From CBDCZI01 sp965224495 (lineage in GTDB: Bacteria > Bacteroidota > Bacteroidia > Cytophagales > JAAEPT01): DNA of 64,000 nucleotides. The notes below the pieces were generated by a model. That model did not search any database. It was not told the DNA's origin and saw nothing but the letters and a program-made list of their open reading frames with translations. Positions 32,175 through 45,674 of the stretch are shown here, in pieces (the first letter of the stretch is position 1; every line of letters starts with the position of its first letter). The stretch is taken from NCBI GenBank assembly GCA_965224495.1, contig CBDCZI010000015.1:124001-188000 (forward strand), given 5' to 3'. The position numbers were made by a program, and so were the translations under genes.

Positions 32175-32191
32175 GTTGCATGCAACGTCTC
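32170..32191. repeat. Perfect 22-bp palindrome
   Basis: GAGACGTTGCA and its exact complement. I recall this type of palindrome from intergenic regions of many Bacteroidota and cyanobacteria. Its last base overlaps the stop codon of the iron-sulfur protein gene. Confidence 0.75.
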
Positions 32192-33804
32192 TATTTGTTT
32201 TTTATTGTTGGCATCTCACTGATTTTGAATCGTCCTTCTTCGGGTCCGTTTTCTAGTTTCAATACGCCTCGTGGACATACTGCCGAACAGACTCCACACC
32301 CTACACAGGATGCTCTGACTATGTTTTCTCCTCTTTGTGCGTACCAACGTACGTCAATTCCTTGTTCGCAATAAGTAGAACAGTTACCGCACGATATACA
32401 TTGCCCTCCATTTGTAGTAATTCGAAAACGTGATTTGAAACGTTGTACAATACCCATGTAAGCAGCGAGAGGACACCCCATTCGACACCAAACTCGGTTA
32501 CCCATCATAGGATAAAAACCTGTACCTATAACTCCTGCGAAAATAGACCCTATAAAAAAGCCATACCAAACTTGTAAATCACCGGTTTCTACAAGACCAA
32601 ATAATGTCTTTACTCCTGTGAAATAGGTGTAAAGTGTAGCAATAGTCATCACAGTAGCAAAGACTAATACACTATGGATAAGCCAACGTTCTACCTTCCA
32701 AAATTTTAGCGATTTGTTAGATAATTGGCGATAAGGGTCTCCCAATGTTTCTGCCAAACCTCCGCAACCACAAACCCATGAACAATACCATCTTTTCCCG
32801 AAGAAATAGACCATTACAGGCACAATAACGATGGTTAATAAAATCCCCCAAACGAGGATAAACAGACCTACAGCTCCTTTCGATTGCAGTTCGTCCAAAC
32901 TCCATGCGTAGAAAAAATCATAGTCTAAAGGCCATGCATTTTTGAAATCGTACCAAGGTAGATTAAATCGTACCAAAAGCTCTGGAATAAGAAAAGCAAA
33001 GGCTATCTGGAAAAACAAGACCGTCGCCGTACGTAATATCTGGTAGTTATTGTGACGGTATTTGATAAACATTCTTATTGCCATAAGTGTCATTACTGTA
33101 CAGTAAATAAAACCATACAAAAACCACTGACTCGCAGCGTTGCCACTTAACGCTCGACTAATAGGATCAACCAATAAAATCTGATTGACTAAAAAGTCGG
33201 GGTAAAAATAGAGTACTAGGTAAAATACAACCAGGTAAACAAAGGCTATCATAGCAACCCAACCTCTACTCGTTGCTGCATTGTGCATTATCCCGTTGTT
33301 CTTAATACCTTCTGGACCTAATAAAATAACATCGGGTAAAATATACATCAGTGTACCGATGATTACCAAACCAAAGGTGAAGAAGAAATACCAACCTTTA
33401 TTGTCATTTACAGGGCTGTCTATTGAGGTTTTGACTAAGTCATAAGTTAATTCTTTGTGCGTTTTAAACCATTTGAGCCAAATAACCTTACTCCACTCTG
33501 CGTTGACTTGCTCTTGCTTACCTCCTTCTTTTTCCCACTTTGATATATTGTCGCTATGAATTTTGTGTGATTTCTTGGCTAATCGAATAACTTCTGAAGA
33601 TAAGGCATATTGGCTGGCGAAAGTTTTCCCTGCTATCGTTTTATTTCCTTCAGACAATAGTACTTCACTAGTGATTCTTTTTGAAGAAATCCAATCATCA
33701 AATTTGGCTTGTGTGACTGTATGCTTCCCTACAAATGTTAGTGATGTAAAAATAGCTAACCCTACTAATAAAAGTCCTAATCCTATATTTTGTATCGTTT
33801 TCAT
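32191..33804 (-). CDS. Polytopic 4Fe-4S membrane protein (NosR/NapH/CcoG-like)
   Basis: A 537-residue inner-membrane electron carrier. After a first helix (about 5-25) and a periplasmic segment (about 30-135), several helices follow. Cys motifs after helices, CSWVCGCGG (about 342-350) and CRMGCPLAAYMG (about 432-443), match the NosR/NapH class. Two ferredoxin clusters follow: CISCGNCSTYC (about 461-471) and CVGCGVCSAVCP (about 489-500). The protein could pass electrons from cytoplasmic or membrane donors to a partner. The FAD oxidoreductase gene directly upstream (1-bp gap) is the likely partner. No nitrous-oxide or nitrate reductase genes are in the window, so I do not assign a specific pathway. 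Confidence 0.75.
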   Translation of the reverse strand: MKTIQNIGLGLLLVGLAIFTSLTFVGKHTVTQAKFDDWISSKRITSEVLLSEGNKTIAGKTFASQYALSSEVIRLAKKSHKIHSDNISKWEKEGGKQEQVNAEWSKVIWLKWFKTHKELTYDLVKTSIDSPVNDNKGWYFFFTFGLVIIGTLMYILPDVILLGPEGIKNNGIMHNAATSRGWVAMIAFVYLVVFYLVLYFYPDFLVNQILLVDPISRALSGNAASQWFLYGFIYCTVMTLMAIRMFIKYRHNNYQILRTATVLFFQIAFAFLIPELLVRFNLPWYDFKNAWPLDYDFFYAWSLDELQSKGAVGLFILVWGILLTIVIVPVMVYFFGKRWYCSWVCGCGGLAETLGDPYRQLSNKSLKFWKVERWLIHSVLVFATVMTIATLYTYFTGVKTLFGLVETGDLQVWYGFFIGSIFAGVIGTGFYPMMGNRVWCRMGCPLAAYMGIVQRFKSRFRITTNGGQCISCGNCSTYCEQGIDVRWYAQRGENIVRASCVGCGVCSAVCPRGVLKLENGPEEGRFKISEMPTIKNK

Positions 33805-33805
33805 C

Positions 33806-35143
33806 TTAACTAAGGTTAAATATTCTTTCCCATCTTTTCTTTTTGGCGACTAAACTTGTTCCGTTTTCACGGTTGTAATTCGCTAAAATTTCGTCTTCGT
33901 ATTGTGCGTAAAACTCAGGGTCAAAATTAGCGTCTTTCAAATGCTTCAAGACATAGTCTATCGTTTTTCCTTTGTTGAGCCAACGGTCAAAAAGTTCGTG
34001 ACGCAAGCGAATGCCAAAGGTATTTACACCTAAAAACAGTCTGCTTTCTCCTTCAAAAACAAAATGTAAATTCTTTTTTCCGTCTTCGTGTTCCCAATAA
34101 AAATCTTTTTCGCCCTCTCGTAATTGAGCAAATACCCATCCGTAGGTTTGGTATTCAATATCTAAAAATTTGGCTGAGTTAAACCATTGCCCTGGTTTGT
34201 ATTTTGTTGGTGTTCCACATATAGTTTCAGCTAATGCTTGTCCCATAATTTTACCTGTGTACCAAACTTGCTCTATCGAACGGCGACCTTCTACAGGATT
34301 TGAAAACTCCGCACAATCGCCTAAACTATATACGTCAGGTATATTGGTTTCTAAATATTCATTGACAACAATCCCTCTCTGAATAAGTAGTTCGCTCTCT
34401 TTCAAAAAATCAACATTAGGGCTTACTCCTGCTGTCAAACCAACAAACTCACAAGGTATTTCCTCTCCTGATTTTGTAATTACGGCTTTCGCTCTTCCGT
34501 TTTTATCGGCTACTATTTCGTCTAACTCTGAAGACAAACGCAAGTCGATATGGTGCTCTTTGATATGTCTATTGATTAGTTCCGATGTTTTTGGTGGTAA
34601 TACATTGTTCCAAAAACTTTTTTCTCGTACCAATAAGGTAACAGGGATCTTTCTCGACAAAAACATTTCAGCCATTTCGATACCTATCAGTCCTCCCCCC
34701 ACGATTACTGCTCGTTTGGTTGTTGGTGCGTATTTCTCCATCCCTTCCAAATCTTGAAAGTTATAAAGTCCTTGAACGGCATCTAAATCTTGTCCTTTCC
34801 AACCAAACTTATTTGATTTTGAACCAACTGCCAATACAAGTTTGTCATAAGGAAATTGTTCTCCACCTGCCAAAGCCAATGTTTTAGACGAATAATATAT
34901 AGTCTCTACCTTTGCCTGTTTGAGTTCGATATTATTCTTTTCCCAGAAATCATTTTCGTAAGGTTGCGTATGTTCAAATTTCATATGCCCCATAAACACA
35001 TACATTAGTGCTGTACGAGAGTAAAAGTACTTCGTCTCGGAAGAGATAACCGTAATTTTCTTATCGCTCATTTTACGGATATAACGTGCGGTTGTAATGC
35101 CCGATACGCCATTTCCAATGATAACTATGTGTTCGTTTGACAT
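33806..35143 (-). CDS. NAD(P)/FAD-dependent oxidoreductase
   Basis: A 445-residue flavoprotein of the pyridine nucleotide-disulfide oxidoreductase fold. The FAD-binding motif is IVIIGNGVSGITTARY (about 6-21), the NAD(P) motif AVIVGGGLIGIEMAE (about 144-158), and the second FAD motif VYSLGDCAEF (about 286-295). It has no redox CxxxxC pair near the N-terminus, so it resembles NirB-N/rubredoxin-reductase-like enzymes more than disulfide reductases. It is transcribed ahead of the membrane Fe-S protein with a 1-bp gap, so it probably feeds or takes electrons from it. A -7 element lies 43 bp upstream. Confidence 0.8.
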   Translation of the reverse strand: MSNEHIVIIGNGVSGITTARYIRKMSDKKITVISSETKYFYSRTALMYVFMGHMKFEHTQPYENDFWEKNNIELKQAKVETIYYSSKTLALAGGEQFPYDKLVLAVGSKSNKFGWKGQDLDAVQGLYNFQDLEGMEKYAPTTKRAVIVGGGLIGIEMAEMFLSRKIPVTLLVREKSFWNNVLPPKTSELINRHIKEHHIDLRLSSELDEIVADKNGRAKAVITKSGEEIPCEFVGLTAGVSPNVDFLKESELLIQRGIVVNEYLETNIPDVYSLGDCAEFSNPVEGRRSIEQVWYTGKIMGQALAETICGTPTKYKPGQWFNSAKFLDIEYQTYGWVFAQLREGEKDFYWEHEDGKKNLHFVFEGESRLFLGVNTFGIRLRHELFDRWLNKGKTIDYVLKHLKDANFDPEFYAQYEDEILANYNRENGTSLVAKKKRWERIFNLS

Positions 35144-35185
35144 ATTTAAAAGTATTAAAATGCTTCAAAAACTTAACCTACAATA

Positions 35186-35193
35186 CAAAAGTA
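35186..35193 (-). promoter_or_regulatory. -7 element upstream of the FAD oxidoreductase
   Basis: On the minus strand this reads TACTTTTG, a perfect TAnnTTTG match, and would give a leader of about 39 bases. No clear -33 box is seen. Confidence 0.55.
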
Positions 35194-35330
35194 AAGATTT
35201 GCCTTTTCCTTTTTTGTCTTTGTGAGGACAAATCAGTTATACAATAACGGTTAATTTTACCTTATAGAATGACTTTAATCCATTTTATTTCTAAAAGTTT
35301 GTCTTATATTGTATCGTAAACTTCTTTATT

Positions 35331-35828
35331 ATGAAAATCAATCGTTCAGCAATCAGTATCCTTCTACAACTAAAAGGTCTTATCAATCAATTAGATGAGC
35401 AAGGTATTCAATTACCTTTAGAGGCTTTTTCGGGTTCGTCTGTTGGGCAACATACACGTCATATTTTAGAATTTTACATTTGTTTATTCGCACAAATTTC
35501 CTCGAAAGAGATCTGTTATGACAACCGAGCACGTGATGGTGAACTGGAACAAAACAAAATGTATATTTTAGCTAAGATTGATGCCATCATCACGGAATTG
35601 ACTCCGTTGACCCACGATTTCCCGTTAACACTGACTACTCAACTTGGTGGTGAATGCCATAAAACGCCCTCTTCTTTTTCAAGAGAGATTTTGTATGCTA
35701 TCGAACATACGGTACACCACATGGCAATTATAAAAATTGGTATTACGCTTAATTTCCCTCAGGTTATTTTTGATAAAAACTTTGGCGTTGCCGAATCGAC
35801 GACACGTTACCTTGCCGAGGTTGATTAA
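35331..35828 (+). CDS. DinB-like four-helix protein
   Basis: A 165-residue protein of the DinB/YfiT superfamily. The metal-binding His residues can be seen in SVGQHTRHILEFY (about 38-50) and YAIEHTVHHMAI (about 122-133). These proteins are putative metal-dependent enzymes, for example thiol transferases, and not the DinB polymerase. It is divergent from the FAD oxidoreductase, with 187 bp between. The start at 35331 gives a complete domain. The substrate is unknown. Confidence 0.7.
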   Translation: MKINRSAISILLQLKGLINQLDEQGIQLPLEAFSGSSVGQHTRHILEFYICLFAQISSKEICYDNRARDGELEQNKMYILAKIDAIITELTPLTHDFPLTLTTQLGGECHKTPSSFSREILYAIEHTVHHMAIIKIGITLNFPQVIFDKNFGVAESTTRYLAEVD

Positions 35829-35997
35829 AATCTAACAGTCTATTTTAAGTTAGAAAATACGGGTTTTGTTGGTATTCATCAAAGTGAAGAGTACAACAGA
35901 AAACAAAATCATTTTATAGGCTCGTTTAAGCAAGAGTAAATAAGCTAAATGTGAATGTTATTCTCTATCTTTGGTTTTGAAAATTAGAAAATACACC

Positions 35998-36582
35998 ATG
36001 AAAAAATTTATATTATTTGGACTTATTAGTCTTTCGCTTTTAAATACATATGCAAAGAAAGACCCTCAAGCGTGGAAAGCTGAAAAACAGTTAGAGAGCC
36101 AGTTTGTTAATTTTAAGAGTAATTCGAGTTACTGGAATGGCTTTTTGATGTTTAAAGAACCTCGATTAAATGAATTTCATCAGGTTATAATGGATACAAT
36201 TGTTGGTTTGGAGAAAAAGATTGTTACGAGTAATGGCGAAATAAATAAATTAAACAACGAAATTACCGCTTTAACAAAAGAGCTTTCTTCGACTCAAACA
36301 AACTTGACGGAAAGCCTTTCAAAAGAAGATGCTTTGGTTACTTTAGGTATTCCTTTTAATAAAAATGTATTCCCTCCAATCATGTACGGAATCATTTTAT
36401 TGTTAGCGGGTGTTGCTGTCGTTGCGTTTTTGTTGTTCTTTAGAAGTAATACAGTAACTAAGGGAACAAAAAAACTTTACAATGAGCTTCTTGAAGATTT
36501 TGATTTGCAAAAGAAAAAGGCTTTTGACCGTGAAACGAAATTGAATAGAGAGTTACAAACTGAGCGAAATAAAAATAGCTAA
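35998..36582 (+). CDS. Membrane protein with coiled coil, often misannotated as a tRNA methyltransferase
   Basis: A 194-residue protein with a signal peptide (about 1-18), a coiled-coil region (about 60-110, with LEKKIVTSNGEINKLNNEI), one membrane helix (about 126-148, IMYGIILLLAGVAVVAFLLFF) and a charged cytoplasmic tail with another coiled coil. I recall that proteins with this form are common in Flavobacteriia and carry the name tRNA (guanine-N1)-methyltransferase in databases, which nothing in this sequence supports. The frame opens 9 codons upstream, but the ATG at 35998 begins the signal peptide. It is monocistronic. The function is unknown. Confidence 0.65.
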   Translation: MKKFILFGLISLSLLNTYAKKDPQAWKAEKQLESQFVNFKSNSSYWNGFLMFKEPRLNEFHQVIMDTIVGLEKKIVTSNGEINKLNNEITALTKELSSTQTNLTESLSKEDALVTLGIPFNKNVFPPIMYGIILLLAGVAVVAFLLFFRSNTVTKGTKKLYNELLEDFDLQKKKAFDRETKLNRELQTERNKNS

Positions 36583-36648
36583 GGTGTTTTAGAGTATCTG
36601 TTAATTAAAAAACCCGGCATATTAACTTACTGGCTGTAACTATAATAT

Positions 36649-37080
36649 ATGAAGTTAAAAGACAAATCATTTAACATAAGCTTCATACTTGGACTTTCAT
36701 TTACAAGTCTAGGATTAGGGCTTACTTTATTAGGTTGGGCTGACCTAGGCATGGCTTTTTTCTTCTTTCTACCGTTAGCTGTCGGTATTTCTTCAGGTTT
36801 ACTACCTGATTTAAAGGAGGCTATTATTGGTACAATTTCAAGTTTATTCATCTTCTCCTTATTTCTAGTTGTCACTAAAGCAGAAGGTATCATTTGTGTA
36901 ATCATGGCTTTGCCAATTATCCTTTTAGCCATGTTGATCGGTTGGTTAATCGGTAGAGCAATAAAAAGTAAAAAGGGCGAAGTACATTTGAAATCTACTA
37001 TAGCTCCTATCCTTCTCTTTCTTATCGTTAATATACTCGAAATTTTCTCAGGGACCCCAAGTGTTCCTTCAAGCACTTGA
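36649..37080 (+). CDS. Small polytopic membrane protein, unknown
   Basis: A 143-residue protein with about four membrane helices: about 9-30 (ISFILGLSFTSLGLGLTLLG), 34-50, 57-75 and 82-103, and a last one near 118-132. It has no motifs that I recognise. The last ten residues (SGTPSVPSST) are low in complexity. Its 3' end overlaps the next small frame by 20 bp in another frame, so it may be either the start of a coupled pair or a gene truncated by a shift. It has no operon with known genes. Confidence 0.45.
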   Translation: MKLKDKSFNISFILGLSFTSLGLGLTLLGWADLGMAFFFFLPLAVGISSGLLPDLKEAIIGTISSLFIFSLFLVVTKAEGIICVIMALPIILLAMLIGWLIGRAIKSKKGEVHLKSTIAPILLFLIVNILEIFSGTPSVPSST

Positions 37081-37279
37081 ACAATTCCTTAAAGCGAATG
37101 ATGATTTTTGGAATTCAGTAGGGGAATCAGGAGTAGAAGTTACAGATTCTATGAGAAAACAATTAGAGGCAGCAACGAGTATTATGAAAGAATCTATTAT
37201 TAATGGAGATAGTTATGATACATACTCAGATAAATATGAAAAACAGGAGACCCCTGATGTTCAAAATACTGGTTTATAA
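37061..37279 (+). CDS. Possible small acidic protein overlapping the previous gene
   Basis: A 72-residue frame starting at a GTG inside the end of the preceding gene. It is acidic and mainly helical (ALEQFLKANDDFWNSVGESG, about 5-24), without a membrane segment. It could be the C-terminal domain of the preceding membrane protein after a frameshift near 37061-37080. I know no family. Confidence 0.3.
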   Translation: MFLQALEQFLKANDDFWNSVGESGVEVTDSMRKQLEAATSIMKESIINGDSYDTYSDKYEKQETPDVQNTGL

Positions 37280-37315
37280 GTCATTTGTGGTGTTGGTGTA
37301 CAAAAACAATAAAAG

Positions 37316-37891
37316 ATGAATTACTCAATTTGGAATAGAAGGGTGCTGTTGTTAATAATTCTATTTTTAATAGTTGGTTTCCTTTTCCATATTATATACC
37401 CTAGCACAGTAATGTTAATAGTTCCATCGAAGATTTTGGCAATTGAAGGTTTATTAACTCTAGTTATTACGGGAATAATTGAATTGCTATTTTATTTTAG
37501 GGATAAATCTAATTATATCATTAAATGGGCTAAGATGATTATATTTTTCCCCTTATTATTAGTTAGTTCTGGGTATTGCCTAAAAGGTTATTTTGAAATT
37601 TTAGCATCTAATATGATGACCTACAATCTTGTAAATGTACAGCTGATAATAGAGGATAAACAAAAAAAATCAATACATGGAGAGACATATTCTCTAATCT
37701 GTTATGTACCAGTCTACAGTAGAAAAATTAAAGTACCTATTGAAAACAAGTTTTATAGAGATATTGAAAAAGGTGATTTATTGGAACTAAATCTTCGTCA
37801 TAACGACTTAGGCTTAGTTTTTTCTGATTATTTTCACCTTATAACAGAGGTAACGCCTCATAAGGTGAAATCTAAACCATCCCCCCGCTAG
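37316..37891 (+). CDS. Membrane protein with extracytoplasmic domain, unknown
   Basis: A 191-residue protein with three N-terminal hydrophobic segments (about 9-30, 32-62 and 75-93), followed by a domain of about 95 residues with alternating strands (VNVQLIIEDKQKKSIHGETY, near 103-122). The end (VKSKPSPR) runs into a repeat region, so the last residues may not be native. I recognise no family. It follows two other unknown membrane genes in the same direction. Confidence 0.4.
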   Translation: MNYSIWNRRVLLLIILFLIVGFLFHIIYPSTVMLIVPSKILAIEGLLTLVITGIIELLFYFRDKSNYIIKWAKMIIFFPLLLVSSGYCLKGYFEILASNMMTYNLVNVQLIIEDKQKKSIHGETYSLICYVPVYSRKIKVPIENKFYRDIEKGDLLELNLRHNDLGLVFSDYFHLITEVTPHKVKSKPSPR

Positions 37892-38182
37892 CGCTCGTTT
37901 ACAACGAGTGCAATGTGAGTAAACAACGAGGAATTGAAAGGAATAAGGTAGAAAATCCCAATACGTACCAATCACCGCACAAACCCTTGCCCCCCGCTCG
38001 CGCGCGTATAAAAAATGATGGCTAGAGCGCATTTGCAATGCGTTCAATGTGAGTAAATAACGAAGAACTGAAAGGTCAAGGTAGAAATTACCAATACGTA
38101 CCAATCACCGCACAAACCCTTGCCTCCTTCGGCAGTCACAAAGGTTTAGCGGAGTTTTAAAAAAGCCAGTTTTTGCTGTGGG
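37888..38182 (+). repeat. Two direct copies of an about 110-bp dispersed repeat
   Basis: Copy one (about 37888-37995) and copy two (about 38021-38125) share CAATGTGAGTAAA, GGTAGAAA, CCAATACGTACCAATCACC and GCACAAACCCTTGCC in the same order. Each starts with a different palindrome (CTCGTTTACAACGAG; GAGCGCATTTGCAATGCG...). A following segment (38150-38180) matches 21228-21264 inverted. No gene is present. Confidence 0.7.
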
Positions 38183-38233
38183 GTTTTATGGTTATTTATG
38201 AGGTTTCTTTTGGTTTGGTTAGGTTGGGGTAGT

Positions 38234-39558
38234 GTCCATATTAGTGTGTCTGCGGAGGTTAAAAAGTTTTCAATAAATTAATAAGCACATATTGGTTTAT
38301 CTCTTTCTTTTTAATTTCTCTTCCAAGTTAAAATTATAAATTGGATATCTATATGTTTTTTCTGTTTTATCCATTGCTGTACTTGTTATTAGTGCTGTGA
38401 CTGACTCTTCATTCGGGAAAGCCCCTCTTATTTTGAGTGTACGCCTTGCACATCTATTAAAACGCTCAATCCAATTTGTAGTGTAAAGCATACGTCTAAT
38501 TTTCACATGATAATCTAAATAAGTAAAATAGGGTTCCCACTCCATTTTTAAAATATATTTTGAAAGCCTATGGTATTTCTTTTGCCATTTATCCGCTAAC
38601 TCATTAACTAGAACTATTGCTTTTTCCTTGGTATGATTTTCATTATCAGGAGATAACACATTTCTTACATCTTGTGCTAATTCTTTTTTATCTTCTCTAC
38701 GAACCATCGCTGATAGGTTTCTCTGTAAGTGTACACAACACTTTTGGTGAGGCGTATTAGGAAAGGACTGAGCGATAGTATTATCTAAGCCAGCTAACCC
38801 ATCTGAAACAATTATACCTATTGATTTCACTCCTCTATTTTTAATATCAGAAAAAATCTGTTTCCATCCCTGAGCTGATTCTGACGGGAAATTAACAATA
38901 GCGACTATTTCTCTTGTATAATCTTCTTTTAAGCCTAGAATGATATAAAAACACTCATTTTGATATTTTCCATCACGTTTTAACTTAACGTGTAAACCAT
39001 CAATGTAGAAACCTAAATAATGAGCGTCTAATGGTCTACTTATCCACGCTTCCATTTGACTATAAAAACTTTGACTAATGTTACTCACGGTGCTTTTACT
39101 ATAACTTTTACCATAAATAGTCTCCATAACTTCGGAAATATCACGAGTAGTTAAACCTTTGCTATACATTTGAAAGGATACTTCTTTTAAATAATGTTCT
39201 TGATCACGGAATAAGGCTAGTATTGTAGGAGCAAAAGCACTTTGCCTATCACGAGGAATACGTAGTTCTAATTGTGTACCGAAGCCAAAGACTTTACCTA
39301 AACGGTAACCATTCCCTTTATTATCTACCGTACTTTTTAGATGCTCTGCACGTTCACTATGCATCATCGCATTTAATGTCATCTGTAAAACGTCATTTAA
39401 ACCATTTTCTTTCTCTAAAAAATTGCTTAAGACTTCTTCTGTTTGTTTCTTTGTTAATTCCATAAGGTTTCTGACTCTTTAATCTAATTTGTTTTATTGC
39501 TATTACAAACTTGTTAAATTGTTGGAAACTTTTATAACCTAGACACACTTTTTTGGAC
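38234..39558 (-). mobile_element. IS256-family insertion sequence
   Basis: An element of about 1.3 kb with imperfect terminal inverted repeats. The left end (38234) reads GTCCATATTAGTGTGTCT and the right end, inverted (39558), GTCCAAAAAAGTGTGTCT, with 15 of 18 identical. No clear 8-9 bp target duplication is visible. It lies immediately downstream (in chromosome order) of the repeat block and 40 bp before rRNA operon 2. Confidence 0.8.
38297..39463 (-). CDS. IS256-family (mutator-type) transposase
   Basis: A 388-residue DDE transposase. Catalytic-region motifs include GFYIDGLHVKLK (first Asp, about 146-157), SIGIIVSDGLAGLDNTI (second Asp, about 214-230), CCVHLQRNLSAMV (the family C-x2-H signature, about 240-252) and YTTNWIERFNRCARR (Glu, about 329-343). 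Length is full for the family and the frame is intact, so the element may still be active. It is enclosed by the inverted repeats at 38234 and 39558. Confidence 0.92.
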   Translation of the reverse strand: MELTKKQTEEVLSNFLEKENGLNDVLQMTLNAMMHSERAEHLKSTVDNKGNGYRLGKVFGFGTQLELRIPRDRQSAFAPTILALFRDQEHYLKEVSFQMYSKGLTTRDISEVMETIYGKSYSKSTVSNISQSFYSQMEAWISRPLDAHYLGFYIDGLHVKLKRDGKYQNECFYIILGLKEDYTREIVAIVNFPSESAQGWKQIFSDIKNRGVKSIGIIVSDGLAGLDNTIAQSFPNTPHQKCCVHLQRNLSAMVRREDKKELAQDVRNVLSPDNENHTKEKAIVLVNELADKWQKKYHRLSKYILKMEWEPYFTYLDYHVKIRRMLYTTNWIERFNRCARRTLKIRGAFPNEESVTALITSTAMDKTEKTYRYPIYNFNLEEKLKRKR

Positions 39559-39564
39559 GGTATC

Positions 39565-39595
39565 TTTTTGCATTGATCCCTTTTTGCATTGATCC
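39565..39595 (+). repeat. 15-bp direct repeat pair
   Basis: TTTTTGCATTGATCC occurs twice, with one base between. It lies exactly between the IS256 right end and the start of the sequence shared by both rRNA operons. Confidence 0.7.
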
Positions 39596-39631
39596 GTCTT
39601 CACAATATAGTAAAAATTAGATTTTGGGTAT

Positions 39632-39669
39632 AAAAAAAGCCTCTGTATAATTAAATACAGAGGCTTTAA
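39632..39669 (-). terminator. Terminator of rRNA operon 2
   Basis: Identical in stem and loop to the terminator of operon 1 (12-bp stem AAAGCCTCTGTA and complement). Confidence 0.85.
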
Positions 39670-39673
39670 AATA

Positions 39674-39784
39674 AGGTTGGCGGCTATCTACTCTCCCACA
39701 TATGATTGCAGTACCATCGACGCTACAGGGCTTAACTTCTCTGTTCGGAAAGGGAAGAGGTGAACACCTGCGCTATTACCACCA
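39674..39784 (-). rRNA. rrf: 5S ribosomal RNA, operon 2
   Basis: A second copy of the 5S gene, apparently identical to 15908-16018. Ends are approximate. Confidence 0.9.
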
Positions 39785-39977
39785 TTCTTTTTAGGCTTCT
39801 TGCTAGTTGCTTTTGGCTCCTAGCAGTTGTATATCTCCAAACTTATCCTGGATATACTACCTGTAATATTATAAATTGTTCTTTGAAGTTTATCTTCGTA
39901 GTTATCTTGCGACTTACTACTAAAGACTTACGACTTTAATTAACAATAATGAGAGAGAAATTAAATCACCAAAGAGA

Positions 39978-42871
<2,894 letters not shown>

Positions 42872-42974
42872 GATCTCTCGGTGATTTAATTTCTTTCTTC
42901 TCTCAAAATGTTATTGAACTCTTTACCTCATACCATTTACTACTCGTTGCCGTAAATGATTCTAAGGATTTCTG

Positions 42975-43052
<78 letters not shown>

Positions 43053-43066
43053 GGACAAATAAAAAG

Positions 43067-43140
43067 TAGTCTTACCCAGATTTGAACTGGGGACCCCTAC
43101 ATTATCAGTGTAGTGCTCTAACCAACTGAGCTATAAGACT
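43067..43140 (-). tRNA. tRNA-Ile (GAT)
   Basis: A 74-base tRNA in the spacer, upstream of tRNA-Ala in transcription order. The acceptor stem is AGTCTTA/TAAGACT, the anticodon GAT and the T-arm GTTCAAATC. CCA is not encoded. The order 16S-Ile-Ala-23S-5S is usual for the class. Confidence 0.95.
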
Positions 43141-43200
43141 ATTTTAGTTTGTTTTATATTTTATAATTAAGATAAAGCAGCAACGCTTATAATATTCTCT

Positions 43201-44724
<1,524 letters not shown>

Positions 44725-44896
44725 TAAAGTTTTTAAATGTCTATAATAATATAAACTCCTGAATCCAAAACTTAAAATTCATCCCTACTATCCAACTTCA
44801 ATATTGCTGTTTTATCTCAATTATTAAAATTCTCTTTATCGAACTGTCTCCCTTTTCTCAACTTGACTCTCGTCCCGTTGTTTCGTTAAGGGATTG

Positions 44897-44926
44897 CAAA
44901 GGTAACACAAACTTTTCAATACGCAA
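44897..44926 (-). promoter_or_regulatory. rRNA operon 2 promoter
   Basis: Same TTG-N19-TACCTTTG arrangement as in operon 1. Sequence identity between the operons continues to about 44980 and then decays. Confidence 0.7.
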
Positions 44927-45047
44927 CTCCTAATACACTTAATTTATAATGTTTTTTTAGGTGGTAATTTACTACGCGGTACTATGCTTTGGTTTTGAGC
45001 TATTAACGGCTTTGGTTGTGTTTGAAATCTTTTTTTTGTTTACGAAT

Positions 45048-45560
45048 TAGCTGTGCTGTATCAGATGCTGAAACGAGTTCAGCAGGACTTCGACTTTTTT
45101 TGTTGGATAGAGGTTTGTACGTGGTATATACTTTGTATATCATTCGTTTTCATTGAATCCTTCCCGTTGTTAGCGTTCTTTTTTTGTTTTACCTTACCAC
45201 CCCTAACCCCTCCTTGAAATAAGGAGGGGAATTCCGTGTTTGTTTGTTTTTCTTGACATCGTGTACTCTATAAGTAATAGTTCTCTTTTTTTACTATTGC
45301 TATTTATTAGTTACTCCCGCGTGAGGGATTGTAGTGGAAATCCTTGAGGTTCTCTGCTCTTCTTTGGTTAATGAGAATAGTCTGGTACTTAGTATTTCCT
45401 AAGTAACGGTGCTCTTCGCTCCGAAAGATTGAGAGCGGTAAGCCCGACCCCGTCCTTTTCTTGTGGCTGTTTGCTCTCCTTTATATCTAAGACTGATTGC
45501 AGGGTTTTTATCTTCCCCAAACAAAGAAAGGGGACACGCCCTAATTATTTTTCGCTCGGA
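45048..45560. repeat. Repeat block upstream of rRNA operon 2
   Basis: Same order of short repeats as 21384-21850: the GCTGAAACGAGTTCAGC hairpin (about 45067), the CCCCTCCTT/AAGGAGGGG hairpin (45207-45229), GTGAGGGATTGTAGTGG (about 45322) and the CCGAAAGATTGAGAGCGG...AAGCCCGACC segment (about 45420-45450). No gene is supported between the rRNA promoter and pspA. Confidence 0.65.
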
Positions 45561-45610
45561 ATCATCCTTCTTTTGTCTGTTTTTACTCCATGATTGGATA
45601 TATGTCAACA

Positions 45611-45649
45611 AAAAACCCTTGCTTCTAAATTAAAGAAACAAGGGTTTTA
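45611..45649. terminator. Hairpin terminator behind pspA
   Basis: Arms AAAACCCTTG and CAAGGGTTTT with an inner TTCT...AAGAA pairing, flanked by A and T runs, 25 bp after the pspA stop. Confidence 0.75.
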
Positions 45650-45674
45650 TTACTCCTATTTTATGAAGTGTTTT

